From: Rhizobiales bacterium Y(2018)
Lineage (GTDB): Bacteria > Pseudomonadota > Alphaproteobacteria > Rhizobiales > Aestuariivirgaceae
Length of the DNA: 64,000 nucleotides
Assembly: GCA_005502925.1 (NCBI GenBank)
Contig: SCPD01000010.1
Coordinates: 1-64,000 of the forward strand
Direction of reading: 5' to 3'
Positions 44,289 to 52,710 of the stretch are shown here, one piece after another. Position 1 is the stretch's first letter. The number at the start of each line of letters is the position of its first letter. The notes under the pieces were generated by a model. The model did no database searches and had not been told where the DNA came from. It saw only the letters and a list, made by a program, of their open reading frames with translations. The position numbers and the translations under genes were made by a program.

Positions 44289-45505
44289 GCCGCTTCTCCG
44301 CGCCGGAAGCGGGCCGTTATTCTGCTGAAGAACCGTCTCATCGCGGTCGCGAAGCGATCGATGACGCGGTCGAGGTGGTCCGGCTGCAACGTGAAGCTCG
44401 CCGACCAGAAGCGCCAGGCGGCAAAGGCGGTGACCGATATGAAAGGCAGCCACATGGTGAGCCAGGGCGAGGTGCCGTTGGAGCGTGTCGCGATGGCGCC
44501 TTGCTCGATGACCTCGTGCAGGGCCACCAGAAGGATGAGCGCCACGCCGAACCGGTAGGTCCGCTGGTTGCGGCGCCGGCTCAAGGCAAAGGGCACCGCG
44601 AGGAACGGCAGCATCGGCATGGTGAGCATCGCGATGATGCGTTTGTGCAGCTCGGCGCGCATCTGATCGGGCTTGGCTCCCGCCGGCGGATTGTCCTGCA
44701 TCGTGATGAGCTCGGGAAGCGTCAGCTCGCGTTCGTCATTGCCGCGCGGCCTGAAGGTCTTGTCGGCCACCTGGCCGAGCGGGGTGTCGGCTTCCACGAA
44801 ATTGCTGACCGTCGAATTCGGCGGTGTCTGGTCCGGTGCGAGGCTCGGCATGCGGTCGATCTGCAGGCGATGACCATTCTGCAGGCGCAATACCGGCAGG
44901 CGCGTATCGGTGTTCTCGATGAGGCGTCCGTTCGAGGCGGTCACCGTCTCGATGCCGCCATTGCCGCGATTGTCGAAAAGAAAGATGCGCTCGAATGAGC
45001 CGGCGGAGCGATTGAGCTTGTCGAGGATGAAGGTGCGGGTGCCCGCCTGCATGAAGATGCCTTCCTCGGCGAGATAGAAGACGTCGACATTCTTCACGTC
45101 GAAAACCACGGCGCGATAGGCGTAACGGGTGTGCGGTTGGAGCCAGCCGACGATCAGTACTGAAAGGGCGGCCAGGATGAGCGACAGGATCGCTACCGGC
45201 TGAGCGATGCGATGAAGCCCGATGCCGGAAGCAAGCAGGGCGTCGATCTCGCTGTCGCGCGACATCTTGTTGAAGCTGAAGAGAAGACCGAGGAACAGGG
45301 CGGCTGGCAAGGCCACGCCCAGATAATGCGGCACCAGATAGGCCAACATCTCGAAAACGACGCCGATCGAGTTCTTCTTGCCGAGCGTGGTGTCGAGAAG
45401 GCGTACCATGCGTTCGGCCAAGAGCACGAGCAGGCCGATGACCACCGAGGTGATCAGTGGCTTGGCGAGCTGGCGCAGGACATAGCGGTCTACGATACGG
45501 AACAC
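44285..45505 (-). CDS. LptF-like permease (YjgP/YjgQ family) in the sphingolipid operon
   Basis: A 406-residue permease whose N-terminus MFRIVDRYVLRQLAKPLITSV and ATGI-like GIGLHRIAQPVAILSLILA are LptF hallmarks. Three N-terminal helices, a large periplasmic domain (about 125-295) and three C-terminal helices are visible. It starts six bases after the HIT gene stop. It forms a pair with the LptG-like gene. Canonical housekeeping LptF cannot be ruled out, but canonical loci sit next to lptD or pepA, which are absent here. Confidence 0.8.
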   Translation of the reverse strand: MFRIVDRYVLRQLAKPLITSVVIGLLVLLAERMVRLLDTTLGKKNSIGVVFEMLAYLVPHYLGVALPAALFLGLLFSFNKMSRDSEIDALLASGIGLHRIAQPVAILSLILAALSVLIVGWLQPHTRYAYRAVVFDVKNVDVFYLAEEGIFMQAGTRTFILDKLNRSAGSFERIFLFDNRGNGGIETVTASNGRLIENTDTRLPVLRLQNGHRLQIDRMPSLAPDQTPPNSTVSNFVEADTPLGQVADKTFRPRGNDERELTLPELITMQDNPPAGAKPDQMRAELHKRIIAMLTMPMLPFLAVPFALSRRRNQRTYRFGVALILLVALHEVIEQGAIATRSNGTSPWLTMWLPFISVTAFAAWRFWSASFTLQPDHLDRVIDRFATAMRRFFSRITARFRRGEAA

Positions 45506-45511
45506 GGCGGG

Positions 45512-45961
45512 TCAGTCTTTCGGCCAGTCTCGGCGAATGGCGTCGCGCAGGCGAGCATGCGTCTCGGCCGGCATGGTTACGGCGCCCGCCAGATTGGGCT
45601 GGCCGGGCCAGCCGGTATCGGGAAACTCCACATCCTCGAAGCGCTGCGCCGCGGCGTAGCGGGGGATGACGTGGAAATGCACGTGCGGGTCGACCATCAT
45701 GAGCATCAGGTAGTTGATCTTGTCATAGGCACGGAAGTTCCTGAGACCGGTTTCGAGGCAATGGGTTACATGAGCCAATTCCGCAAAAGCCTGGGGCGGA
45801 ATTTGGGAGAAGGCGGACCACTCTCCTTTGGCTCCCAGGATCAGCGATCCCAGGGTCACCTGCGCCGGTCGCAGCAGAACAGTCCAGTGCTTGTAGTCCG
45901 CGATCAGGGTGGCGGGAAGGCCAAATTTGACGAGCGTCGCATTCGACATAACTTGTAACAT
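45512..45961 (-). CDS. HIT-family hydrolase
   Basis: A 149-residue protein of the HIT superfamily with the triad HVHFHV (His93, His95, His97 of the longer start). Starts at 45961 or ATG 45949 are both possible. HIT proteins hydrolyse or transfer nucleotides (dinucleotide, nucleoside phosphoramidate or CDP-type substrates). As first gene of the LptF-LptG-CDP-alcohol transferase operon it might act on nucleotide-linked headgroup precursors; this is context inference. Confidence 0.75.
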   Translation of the reverse strand: MLQVMSNATLVKFGLPATLIADYKHWTVLLRPAQVTLGSLILGAKGEWSAFSQIPPQAFAELAHVTHCLETGLRNFRAYDKINYLMLMMVDPHVHFHVIPRYAAAQRFEDVEFPDTGWPGQPNLAGAVTMPAETHARLRDAIRRDWPKD

Positions 45962-45997
45962 GCCCTAACGTAAGAGTGTGAGAGTATTCTTACCCTT

Positions 45998-46912
45998 TTA
46001 CAGGGTAAAGCTGCTGTGGGCTACAAAGGCGCCGGTCTGGCCGTCCCAGCCGCGGATGGTGACATTGGCCGACCAGGCCCCGTCCACGCGGCGGATCTTA
46101 TAGAGATACCAGGCCGCCGCGTCATAGGTGCCGTGGCCCGGCGAGGTGGCCGACGGTGCTCCCATAATATGGGCGGCGCCGAAGCGGGTCGGGAGCACCG
46201 TCCGGCCATGGCGGTGATTATGGCCGTAAAGGACCAGATCGGCGCCCTGTTCCTCGAGGATCTGCTTCAGCTGCTGATCGTCGTCGAGCGCCCGGCGCCT
46301 CGGCGTGAGGCCCGGGAGGGGCGGGTGATGGATCAGGACCACCCGGAAGAAGCCGCGCTGGCGCAGGTCCTGAAGGATGGGGCCGAGCTGCTTGAGCTGG
46401 TCGGCTCCCAGGCGCCCGCCGGCCCGGAACAGCGATTGCGGGACGGCGCTGGACAGACCGATCAAGGCGATGTTCCGGCGTTGCCGGACAAAGGGAAAAA
46501 CCTCTTCCGCCCCGGGGGCGGCGCGTGGTCCCGGCAGCCTGATGTCGCCTGTCATATAGGGGCCCCAGAGGCCGGCACCTTCCGTCCAGGGGAAGGGGCG
46601 ATAGGCATCGTGATTGCCGGGCACCAGAGTGATCCAGTCGGGCGCCCCGAAAGTCTTCAGCCACTGCGCGGCGGCCACGAATTCCTGCTTGAGCGCGATG
46701 TTGATCAGATCGCCCGTCAAGGCGACATGATCGGGCGCATGCGCTTTGATGTCGGCAATCATGGCGCTGGCGATGGCTGGATCATGCAGGAAGCGGCGCC
46801 GGCGGTGCCAGCTGATCTTGCCTAGGGTCCGCTTGCCGATGTAGTCACGCCAGGATTCCGCCTTGGGGAGCGGCCCGATATGGACGTCAGACAAATGGGC
46901 AAGCGTAAACAT
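45998..46912 (-). CDS. Calcineurin-like metallophosphoesterase
   Basis: A 304-residue protein with the complete binuclear-metal motif set: LSDVHIG (residues 7-13), LTGDLIN, VPGNHDAYRPF, VLIHHPP and YGHNHRHG. The LSDVHIG start and total length resemble the Icc-like/class III cyclic phosphodiesterase and lipid-phosphate diphosphatase group. A lipid or CDP-linked substrate is possible since it lies 36 bases upstream of the HIT-led operon on the same strand and could be its promoter-proximal member. A small inverted repeat (TTACCCT/AGGGTAA) covers its stop codon. Confidence 0.85.
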   Translation of the reverse strand: MFTLAHLSDVHIGPLPKAESWRDYIGKRTLGKISWHRRRRFLHDPAIASAMIADIKAHAPDHVALTGDLINIALKQEFVAAAQWLKTFGAPDWITLVPGNHDAYRPFPWTEGAGLWGPYMTGDIRLPGPRAAPGAEEVFPFVRQRRNIALIGLSSAVPQSLFRAGGRLGADQLKQLGPILQDLRQRGFFRVVLIHHPPLPGLTPRRRALDDDQQLKQILEEQGADLVLYGHNHRHGRTVLPTRFGAAHIMGAPSATSPGHGTYDAAAWYLYKIRRVDGAWSANVTIRGWDGQTGAFVAHSSFTL

Positions 46913-47067
46913 GGAGGCTGGACAGTTTCGTTGACTTCCGTCGAATCGGGTGCGATTGAGGTTCGCCGTTCATAGAGCCTTTCCGGTTCCGGTCGAATCA
47001 TTTTGCTTTGAACCGGGCCCGAAAACGGGGAGTCTCTAAGCGGGAGTGAGCAGCGAGTTCAAGCATC

Positions 47068-47796
47068 GTGAAAGTCATCATTCTTGGCGCCGGGCAGGGC
47101 AAGCGTCTCCTGCCGCTGACCGCCGAAGTCCCTAAGGCACTCCTGGATATCGGCGGGCGCTCGCTCATCGGTCGGCAGATCGACGCCTTCGCCGCCTGCG
47201 GGGTCACCGAATTCGCTGTGGTCACCGGCTATGCCGCGTCGCGCATGGAAGAAGCGCTGGCCCGCATCGCGCATGAGAAACGGATCAAGATCAAAACCAT
47301 CTTCAATCCGTTCTTCAGTGTCGCCGACAATCTGGCGAGCTGCTGGATGGCGCGCCATGAGATGAAAGGCGAGTTCATCCAGGTCAATGGTGACAATCTG
47401 TTCAAGACGGATCTGGTCAAGGTTCTCCTGGCGGCGCCGGAAGCGCCGGTGACGGTCGCGATCAACCATAAGCCGGCCTATGACGCCGACGACATGAAGG
47501 TCATGATGGACGGTGAAAGACTGACCGAGATCGGCAAGACCTTGCCGGCCGAGACGGTCAATGCCGAAGCCATCGGTTTCTACTTGTTCCGCGGCGACGG
47601 CGGCAAAGCCTATGTCGAGACGCTCGACCGTGCCATGCGTGATCCATCCGGCCTCAAGCAGTGGTTTCCGGCGGCGGTCGGCATGCTGGCCAAGCGTATT
47701 CCGGTCAAGACCGTGGCACTCGACGGCGTGCAATGGTGCGAAGTGGATTTCCCGGTCGATCTGCAGCAGGCGCGCCAACTCGTCTCAAGCTGGTAG
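47068..47796 (+). CDS. Sugar/phosphocholine-type nucleotidyltransferase (LicC/RmlA fold)
   Basis: A 242-residue nucleotidyltransferase starting with VIILGAGQGKRLLPLTAEVPKAL (the GxGxR nucleotide loop and PK motif), then FIQVNGDNLFKTDL with the metal-binding Asp, and CEVDFPVDLQQA at the end. Single-domain proteins of this size with this end are phosphocholine or phospho-alcohol cytidylyltransferases (LicC-like). It could make the CDP-alcohol used by the CDP-alcohol phosphotransferase encoded nearby. It converges with the next gene, overlapping by 12 bases. Confidence 0.78.
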   Translation: MKVIILGAGQGKRLLPLTAEVPKALLDIGGRSLIGRQIDAFAACGVTEFAVVTGYAASRMEEALARIAHEKRIKIKTIFNPFFSVADNLASCWMARHEMKGEFIQVNGDNLFKTDLVKVLLAAPEAPVTVAINHKPAYDADDMKVMMDGERLTEIGKTLPAETVNAEAIGFYLFRGDGGKAYVETLDRAMRDPSGLKQWFPAAVGMLAKRIPVKTVALDGVQWCEVDFPVDLQQARQLVSSW

Positions 47797-48576
47797 TCTC
47801 TGTCTTTCCGCAAGAATTTTTTCGGCGAGCTCCTTGTCCGCCGGCTTGTCGACATCGACGGCGGCCTCGGCGAAGGGCATCAGCACCGGTCTCGCAACGA
47901 GCCCCAAGCGCCGCGACGCCAAGGCGAAAGCGCTGTCGAGGGTCAACATGCCCGTTGCGAAACGCAGAAGGGCCACCGGTCCGAAGGCGCCGACCAGACG
48001 CCAAGGCTTCTTTCTGATCTTTTCGAGATCATGCCAGAAGGCGAGAGCCGCGAAAGCGCGCTCGGAGGTGAGGGCGAAGAGATTGCAGCCGGAGACGCGG
48101 TCGCGGCCGAATTTGAGGAAGGTCCGTTTCGCTTCCGGAAAACGCGCCAGGATCGTCTCGGCGCTGGCGAGCCCGGCCGACAGGTCGGCATCGCAACCCG
48201 CCGCTTCGGTGAAGAAATAGTCGAGCATCTCGGTGGTCAGGAGCGGATGGTCGCCCGTGGTGATGAGCCAGGGAAATTTCGGATTGCCGCGGACCGCCGC
48301 AAGCGACGAGTGCGCCGCGCTCTTCTGCGGCGGCAGGAAATTCACGTGGTCGGCCAGGGGGCCCAGGGCCTGCTCGAGCAATTGCTGTGTTTCGATGACG
48401 ACATGAATGGCTTCGACCATCGGATGCGCTTTAAGCGTGCGCACCACACGGGACAGCATGTTCTCACCGCCGACCTCGACCAGGCATTTATGCGTGACCT
48501 GATAGGCCTTGGCCATCGGATCATCGGGTCCACGGCCTGCGGCAAGCACGAGGACATTCCAGGCCGCGCCCGTCAC
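47785..48576 (-). CDS. MobA-like NTP transferase
   Basis: A 263-residue protein with NVLVLAAGRGPDDPMAKAYQVTHKCL at the N-terminus (nucleotide loop variant of MobA/IspD-type transferases), then LITTGDHPLLTTEMLDYF and VDVDKPADKELAEKIL near the C-terminus. It likely attaches a nucleotide to a small phosphate, perhaps a headgroup donor. The P-loop LAAGRGPDDPMAKA departs from the usual GxGxRM. Its start overlaps the ceramide-synthase-like gene by four bases, which ties it to lipid synthesis. Confidence 0.7.
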   Translation of the reverse strand: MTGAAWNVLVLAAGRGPDDPMAKAYQVTHKCLVEVGGENMLSRVVRTLKAHPMVEAIHVVIETQQLLEQALGPLADHVNFLPPQKSAAHSSLAAVRGNPKFPWLITTGDHPLLTTEMLDYFFTEAAGCDADLSAGLASAETILARFPEAKRTFLKFGRDRVSGCNLFALTSERAFAALAFWHDLEKIRKKPWRLVGAFGPVALLRFATGMLTLDSAFALASRRLGLVARPVLMPFAEAAVDVDKPADKELAEKILAERQRLPA

Positions 48577-49709
48577 GTCAGGCTCTTCTCATAGATGCGG
48601 TAGGTCTTGTAGGGCGTGCCGCCGAGCGCCTCGATGATGCGGCGCATCGGCTTGTTGTCCTCCAATATCCAGGAGAGCTCACCGCGCTTCGTGCCACGAC
48701 CGGTATGATAAGTCCTGATGGTGTCGATGACCGCGCCGGCCAGCGCCGAGCCGATCATCGTGTTGTGGTACCGGCGGCGTACCCCCATCAGCGGCATGCG
48801 CACGGAACGAGGCGGTTTCATCAGGAGCCGCCAGACGAGCTTGGCCCAGCCGAGCGGCAGCAGTTTGCCGTCCAGATCCCTGATCCAATCGTTCAGATTG
48901 GGAAGCGTGATGGCCATCGCGGCCGGCACGCCCTTGTAGCTTGCGATCGAGATGTAGTTTTCACCGACCAGCATCTTCAAGTTCTTGCCAAGCGCGGTGA
49001 TCTCCTCATGGGTCATCGGCACGAAGCCCCAATTTTCCGACCAGGCGTCGTTGAAAATGTCGATGATGATGGCGAGATCGCGATCCAGATGCTTCTTGCT
49101 GAGTGGCCTTATCGTGAGATCGCCCGATGCCTTGACCTTGTCCACCATGGCCTGCATGGCGCGGGGCAGGGATATCAATCCTTCATAATCGTAAGCGAGG
49201 ACATCCTTGATCTTGGCGTAGCCATTCGCTTCCAGGTGACGCGCATAATAGGGCAAAGCGTGCCCCATCATCATGTTGGGCGGCGTATCGAAGCCCGAGA
49301 CCAGGAGGCCCATTTCGTCGTTAATGGAGAAGTTGAAGGGGCCGTGCGTCGCCTTCAAGTCCCGCTTGCGGAGCCAGTCTTCGGCAGCGCCCAGAAGCGC
49401 TGTGAAGACGCGCGCATCGTCGAGCGCGTCGAGAAAGCCGAACTGGCCACGACCGTCGTGATGGTGTTCGAGGCGCAACCGGTCGTGCTGGGCGGAGATC
49501 CGGCCGACCGGCCGGTCGCCGTCATAAGCGACGAAAAGCTGGACGTCGGCATGCTGGAAGTAGGGGTTTTTCTTGGGATCGAGATGTTCGCGGCGCTCGA
49601 GATCGAGAGGGGCTATCCAATTGGGATCATCGGCGAAGACGAGGCGAGGGACACGGAGAAACGCCGTCTTGTCCGCCGCCGTCAGGACTTCGGTGACCCT
49701 CAGGCTCAT
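48573..49709 (-). CDS. GNAT-like N-acyltransferase, probable bacterial ceramide synthase
   Basis: A 378-residue protein resembling the acyl-CoA N-acyltransferase family members that act as bacterial ceramide synthase in Caulobacter. Visible are FLRVPRLVFADDPNWIAPLD, THGPFNFSINDEMGLLVSGFD, MGHALPYYARHLEANGYAKIKDVLAY and the end RGELSWILEDNKPMRRIIEALGG (acyl-CoA site). It would acylate the amino group of the keto-sphingoid base. It overlaps both flanking genes by four bases, between the MobA-like protein and the ABC exporter, and lies 10 kb from SPT. Confidence 0.78.
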   Translation of the reverse strand: MSLRVTEVLTAADKTAFLRVPRLVFADDPNWIAPLDLERREHLDPKKNPYFQHADVQLFVAYDGDRPVGRISAQHDRLRLEHHHDGRGQFGFLDALDDARVFTALLGAAEDWLRKRDLKATHGPFNFSINDEMGLLVSGFDTPPNMMMGHALPYYARHLEANGYAKIKDVLAYDYEGLISLPRAMQAMVDKVKASGDLTIRPLSKKHLDRDLAIIIDIFNDAWSENWGFVPMTHEEITALGKNLKMLVGENYISIASYKGVPAAMAITLPNLNDWIRDLDGKLLPLGWAKLVWRLLMKPPRSVRMPLMGVRRRYHNTMIGSALAGAVIDTIRTYHTGRGTKRGELSWILEDNKPMRRIIEALGGTPYKTYRIYEKSLT

Positions 49710-51430
49710 GCGGTCGGGACCTTTGCTTTGCGGGGAAGATGGGCCTTGATGACGGATCCTTTTTCCACCTTGTAGAGATGAGTGGCGACTTCGGTCCAGG
49801 CCGGACGATGGGTTATGGCGACCGTCGTATATTGACCGCGCAAGGCCGCGATATTTTCGCAGATGGATTGCTCGGTGTCGGGGTCGAGGGCGCTCGTCAC
49901 CTCGTCGAGGATGAGGAGCTTGGGCTTGGTCACCAGTGCCCTCGCCAGCGCGATGCGCTGACGCTGGCCGCCCGACAGTTTCGCGCCCATGGAGCCGACT
50001 TCAGTGTCGAGCCCTCTTGGCATTTCCAGGATGAATTCGCGCGCGCCGGCCTGTTCGAGCGCCAGCTGGATGGCGTCATCGCTGATATCCGTGGCGCCGA
50101 GGGTGAGATTGTCGCGAATGGTCGTGTGCAGCAGGCTGAGTTCCTGCGGCACATAACCGATCGAACGCCGCCATTGCTTGATGTCGATGTCGGCCAGTGA
50201 AACGCCGTCCAGCGTGATCTTGCCGGAATCCGGCATGTGCAAACCGATGAGCAGATCGATCAGCGTGGTCTTGCCGGCGCCTGAGCCGCCTTGCAGCACG
50301 GTGATCGAGCCGACTTTGATTGAGAGATTGGCGTTTGTGACCACCGGCGTCTCTTCATGAGCGAAAGTGACGTCCTCGAACCGGCATTCCTTGGTCAATG
50401 TGGGGGGCAGCGTTCCGGTGTGGGTCTCACGCGCCGCTACCGCGCTGGCGATGAGCTCCTCGGTGCGGATATAGGCGCTTTCGTTTTCCGCTGCCTGCTG
50501 CAGGAACTTCTGCAGCCGGTTGATGATCGAGAGCACCTGAAAGAAGACGATGCCCAGGACCACGAGCTCGGCGAGCGACACCTTGGCGATGGTGACGGCA
50601 AGATACACGCCGATGCCGAGCGCGATGATGATGAGCAATTCGCTGCCCTGGGCCAGACCCTGGCGCGCCACTTCGCGGGTGGCGAGCGCCTTGCGCAGGC
50701 GCTTGAGGATGCCGGTCATCTGGGCGACCAGCTTGTCATAGCGGTTCATCGTCTTCAGCGGCTTGATGTTGTTGATCAAGTCGGTGATGAACTTGGTGAG
50801 ATCGGAGGTGCGGTCGGCGCGCTTGTAGCCTGCACGCTTGGCGACATCGACCAGCCAGTTGAGTGCTGCGGCGATGACCACACCGACGCCGATGCCGAGG
50901 AGCGCCAGCCGCCAGTCGACCAGGAAGGCGACGAGACCGTAGACGATACCCTGGATAGAGTAGGCGACGACCTGCGCGGCGACGAAATAGGCGGCGGCGG
51001 CGAAGGCCGCATCACCGCTTATCGTGTTGGCGACGCGTCCGGCATGGAGTTGCGTGTAGTAGCTCCAGCGCGCATTGAACAAAGCCGAGATCAACTGGCG
51101 GCGGAGCGTGGTCGACACATGCGCGATGGCTATGCCGGCATAGGACAGGGCGACGAAGGAGAGCAGCGTCTTCAATGCAAAAAAGACCACGACGACGATG
51201 ACCAGATTGGGCAAAGTCGGCGCGATGCCCAATTTCGACATGAAGTCATGGATAAGGACGACCGCCGGCGAACCGGTTGAATTTGTGCCCTCGCTGGCGA
51301 TCGCCTGGATGGTCGGCAACAAGGCGGAAAGGCTGATCACTTCGGCAAAGCCGGCGAGCAGCAGACAGAACAACACGGCCCAGGGCCTGGTACCCTCGGC
51401 AGTGAAAAAGATGCGGAATACCTGTTTCAT
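49706..51430 (-). CDS. ABC exporter, fused membrane and ATPase domains (lipid flippase-like)
   Basis: A 574-residue half-transporter starting at ATG 51430. The first 310 residues contain about six helices. The ATPase part has Walker A LQGGSGAGKTTLIDLL, signature LSGGQRQRIALARAL, and Walker B LLILDEVTSALD. Exporters of this design move lipids or peptides across the inner membrane. The four-base overlap with the ceramide-synthase-like gene suggests it flips ceramide or a ceramide phospholipid. It is divergent from the next gene by 48 bases. Confidence 0.85.
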   Translation of the reverse strand: MKQVFRIFFTAEGTRPWAVLFCLLLAGFAEVISLSALLPTIQAIASEGTNSTGSPAVVLIHDFMSKLGIAPTLPNLVIVVVVFFALKTLLSFVALSYAGIAIAHVSTTLRRQLISALFNARWSYYTQLHAGRVANTISGDAAFAAAAYFVAAQVVAYSIQGIVYGLVAFLVDWRLALLGIGVGVVIAAALNWLVDVAKRAGYKRADRTSDLTKFITDLINNIKPLKTMNRYDKLVAQMTGILKRLRKALATREVARQGLAQGSELLIIIALGIGVYLAVTIAKVSLAELVVLGIVFFQVLSIINRLQKFLQQAAENESAYIRTEELIASAVAARETHTGTLPPTLTKECRFEDVTFAHEETPVVTNANLSIKVGSITVLQGGSGAGKTTLIDLLIGLHMPDSGKITLDGVSLADIDIKQWRRSIGYVPQELSLLHTTIRDNLTLGATDISDDAIQLALEQAGAREFILEMPRGLDTEVGSMGAKLSGGQRQRIALARALVTKPKLLILDEVTSALDPDTEQSICENIAALRGQYTTVAITHRPAWTEVATHLYKVEKGSVIKAHLPRKAKVPTA

Positions 51431-51478
51431 TATGCGGTTGGCTTTACTGTGATTGCCCGCCCGACTCAAGGACAGCCC

Positions 51479-51934
51479 ATGTTCAGCCGAATACTCATCC
51501 GTGTCTTGCAGCCCTGGTTCAGGCTCCGTAGGGGCATGACGCTGGGGGTACGCATCGTCGTCCTCGACGATGCGAATCGCGTCTTCCTGGTGCGGCACGG
51601 CTATGCGCCGGGCTGGCTCCTGCCCGGCGGCGGCGTCGAGCGCGGTCAGACGGTCTATGACGCGGTCGAGCGCGAGCTTGCCGAGGAGGGCGGGATCGTG
51701 CCCGGCGAGAGGCCGGTACTGCACGGGTTTTTCTCCAATGAGGCGAAATTTCGCGGCGACCATGTCGCCTGCTTCGTCCTGCGCAAATTCACCCGCAGGG
51801 ACTGGACGCCGACTTTGGAGATCAGGGAAGCCGGTTTCTTCCCGGTAACGGATTTGCCTGCCGGCACGACTGGCGGCACCCGCCGGCGCATCGCCGAGGT
51901 TTTAGAGGAGCGGACGCCGCTGGCCAACTGGTAG
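51479..51934 (+). CDS. Nudix hydrolase
   Basis: A 151-residue protein starting at ATG 51479. The Nudix box GGVERGQTVYDAVERELAEEGG is present (the catalytic RExxEE as RELAEEG), although the first Glu of the consensus is Gln. Such proteins hydrolyse nucleoside diphosphate-linked moieties. It is divergent from the ABC exporter. The substrate is unknown; a CDP-alcohol is possible given the neighbours. Confidence 0.8.
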   Translation: MFSRILIRVLQPWFRLRRGMTLGVRIVVLDDANRVFLVRHGYAPGWLLPGGGVERGQTVYDAVERELAEEGGIVPGERPVLHGFFSNEAKFRGDHVACFVLRKFTRRDWTPTLEIREAGFFPVTDLPAGTTGGTRRRIAEVLEERTPLANW

Positions 51935-52125
51935 GCGGGGCGCGGAGTTATCTGTTTACGGCAGGCCAGCCCTGTGTTATGGGCGCGGCCATGAAGCGGA
52001 TGCTGCATATCCTCGGCCATTTGCGACGACGAGACCGATCGGCGCCTCAGCGCGTTTGAATCGCTCCAGCCGGCGGTACTTCCGTTTGCTGGGGCCCCTG
52101 CAGTCTCAGACCTTCGGAAATCATC

Positions 52126-52710
52126 ATGTCCACCATCACCGTCGAAGCGGCGCTTGCCGCCGATCATGCCGCCACCGAAAACCTCCTCGACCTGACTTTC
52201 GGCCTGAGCCGCTGGGCCAAGACCTCTTATCGGCTGCGCGAGGGTAATGTCGCCGTGGACGGGCTTTCGCTGGTGACGCGCGATGCGGGCTTCGGGCTCA
52301 CCGGCGCGATCAGCTTCTGGCCGCTCAAGATCGGCACGACCGGCACTGATGCTCTGCTGCTTGGCCCGCTCGCGGTCCATCCCGAGCGGCAGAATATCGG
52401 CATCGGGCGTGCTTTGATGAAGGCCGGCCTCGACAAAGCCAAAGCGCTCGGCCACCGGCTGGTAATCCTGGTCGGCGATGAACCCTACTATGCGCGGGTC
52501 GGCTTCAAGCGCGTGCCTTACGATCAGCTCGAAATGCCCGGCCCCGTCGATTCGGACCGGCTGCTCTATCTCGAGTTGGCCGAGGGCGCGCTCGCCGAAG
52601 CGCATGGCCTCGTCCTGCCGCCGTTTCGCTTCGCGGAACTGTCAGCGTCCTTCGCGATACCACATGGCGGCAAAGGCCATCAGCAGCAGGCCCAGGCTGC
52701 CCAGGGTTGA
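52126..52710 (+). CDS. GNAT-family acetyltransferase, YhbS-like
   Basis: A 194-residue protein. It shows LLLGPLAVHPERQNIGIGRALM (about residues 81-102), where xxNIGIG is the acetyl-CoA loop, and LVGDEPYYARVGFKRV, the usual YhbS-type end of the fold. The last 23 residues (from about 172) run beyond the fold, are rich in Gly/Gln/Ala, and are translated from DNA that also encodes the end of the convergent gene on the minus strand, so this tail may be a read-through extension. Confidence 0.8.
   Translation: MSTITVEAALAADHAATENLLDLTFGLSRWAKTSYRLREGNVAVDGLSLVTRDAGFGLTGAISFWPLKIGTTGTDALLLGPLAVHPERQNIGIGRALMKAGLDKAKALGHRLVILVGDEPYYARVGFKRVPYDQLEMPGPVDSDRLLYLELAEGALAEAHGLVLPPFRFAELSASFAIPHGGKGHQQQAQAAQG

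Noticed and set aside
51991-52059. 22-codon frame MKRMLHILGHLRRRD... before the YhbS-like gene
   Set aside because: Short and arginine-rich with no supporting ribosome site or regulatory hairpin; a leader peptide could not be supported.
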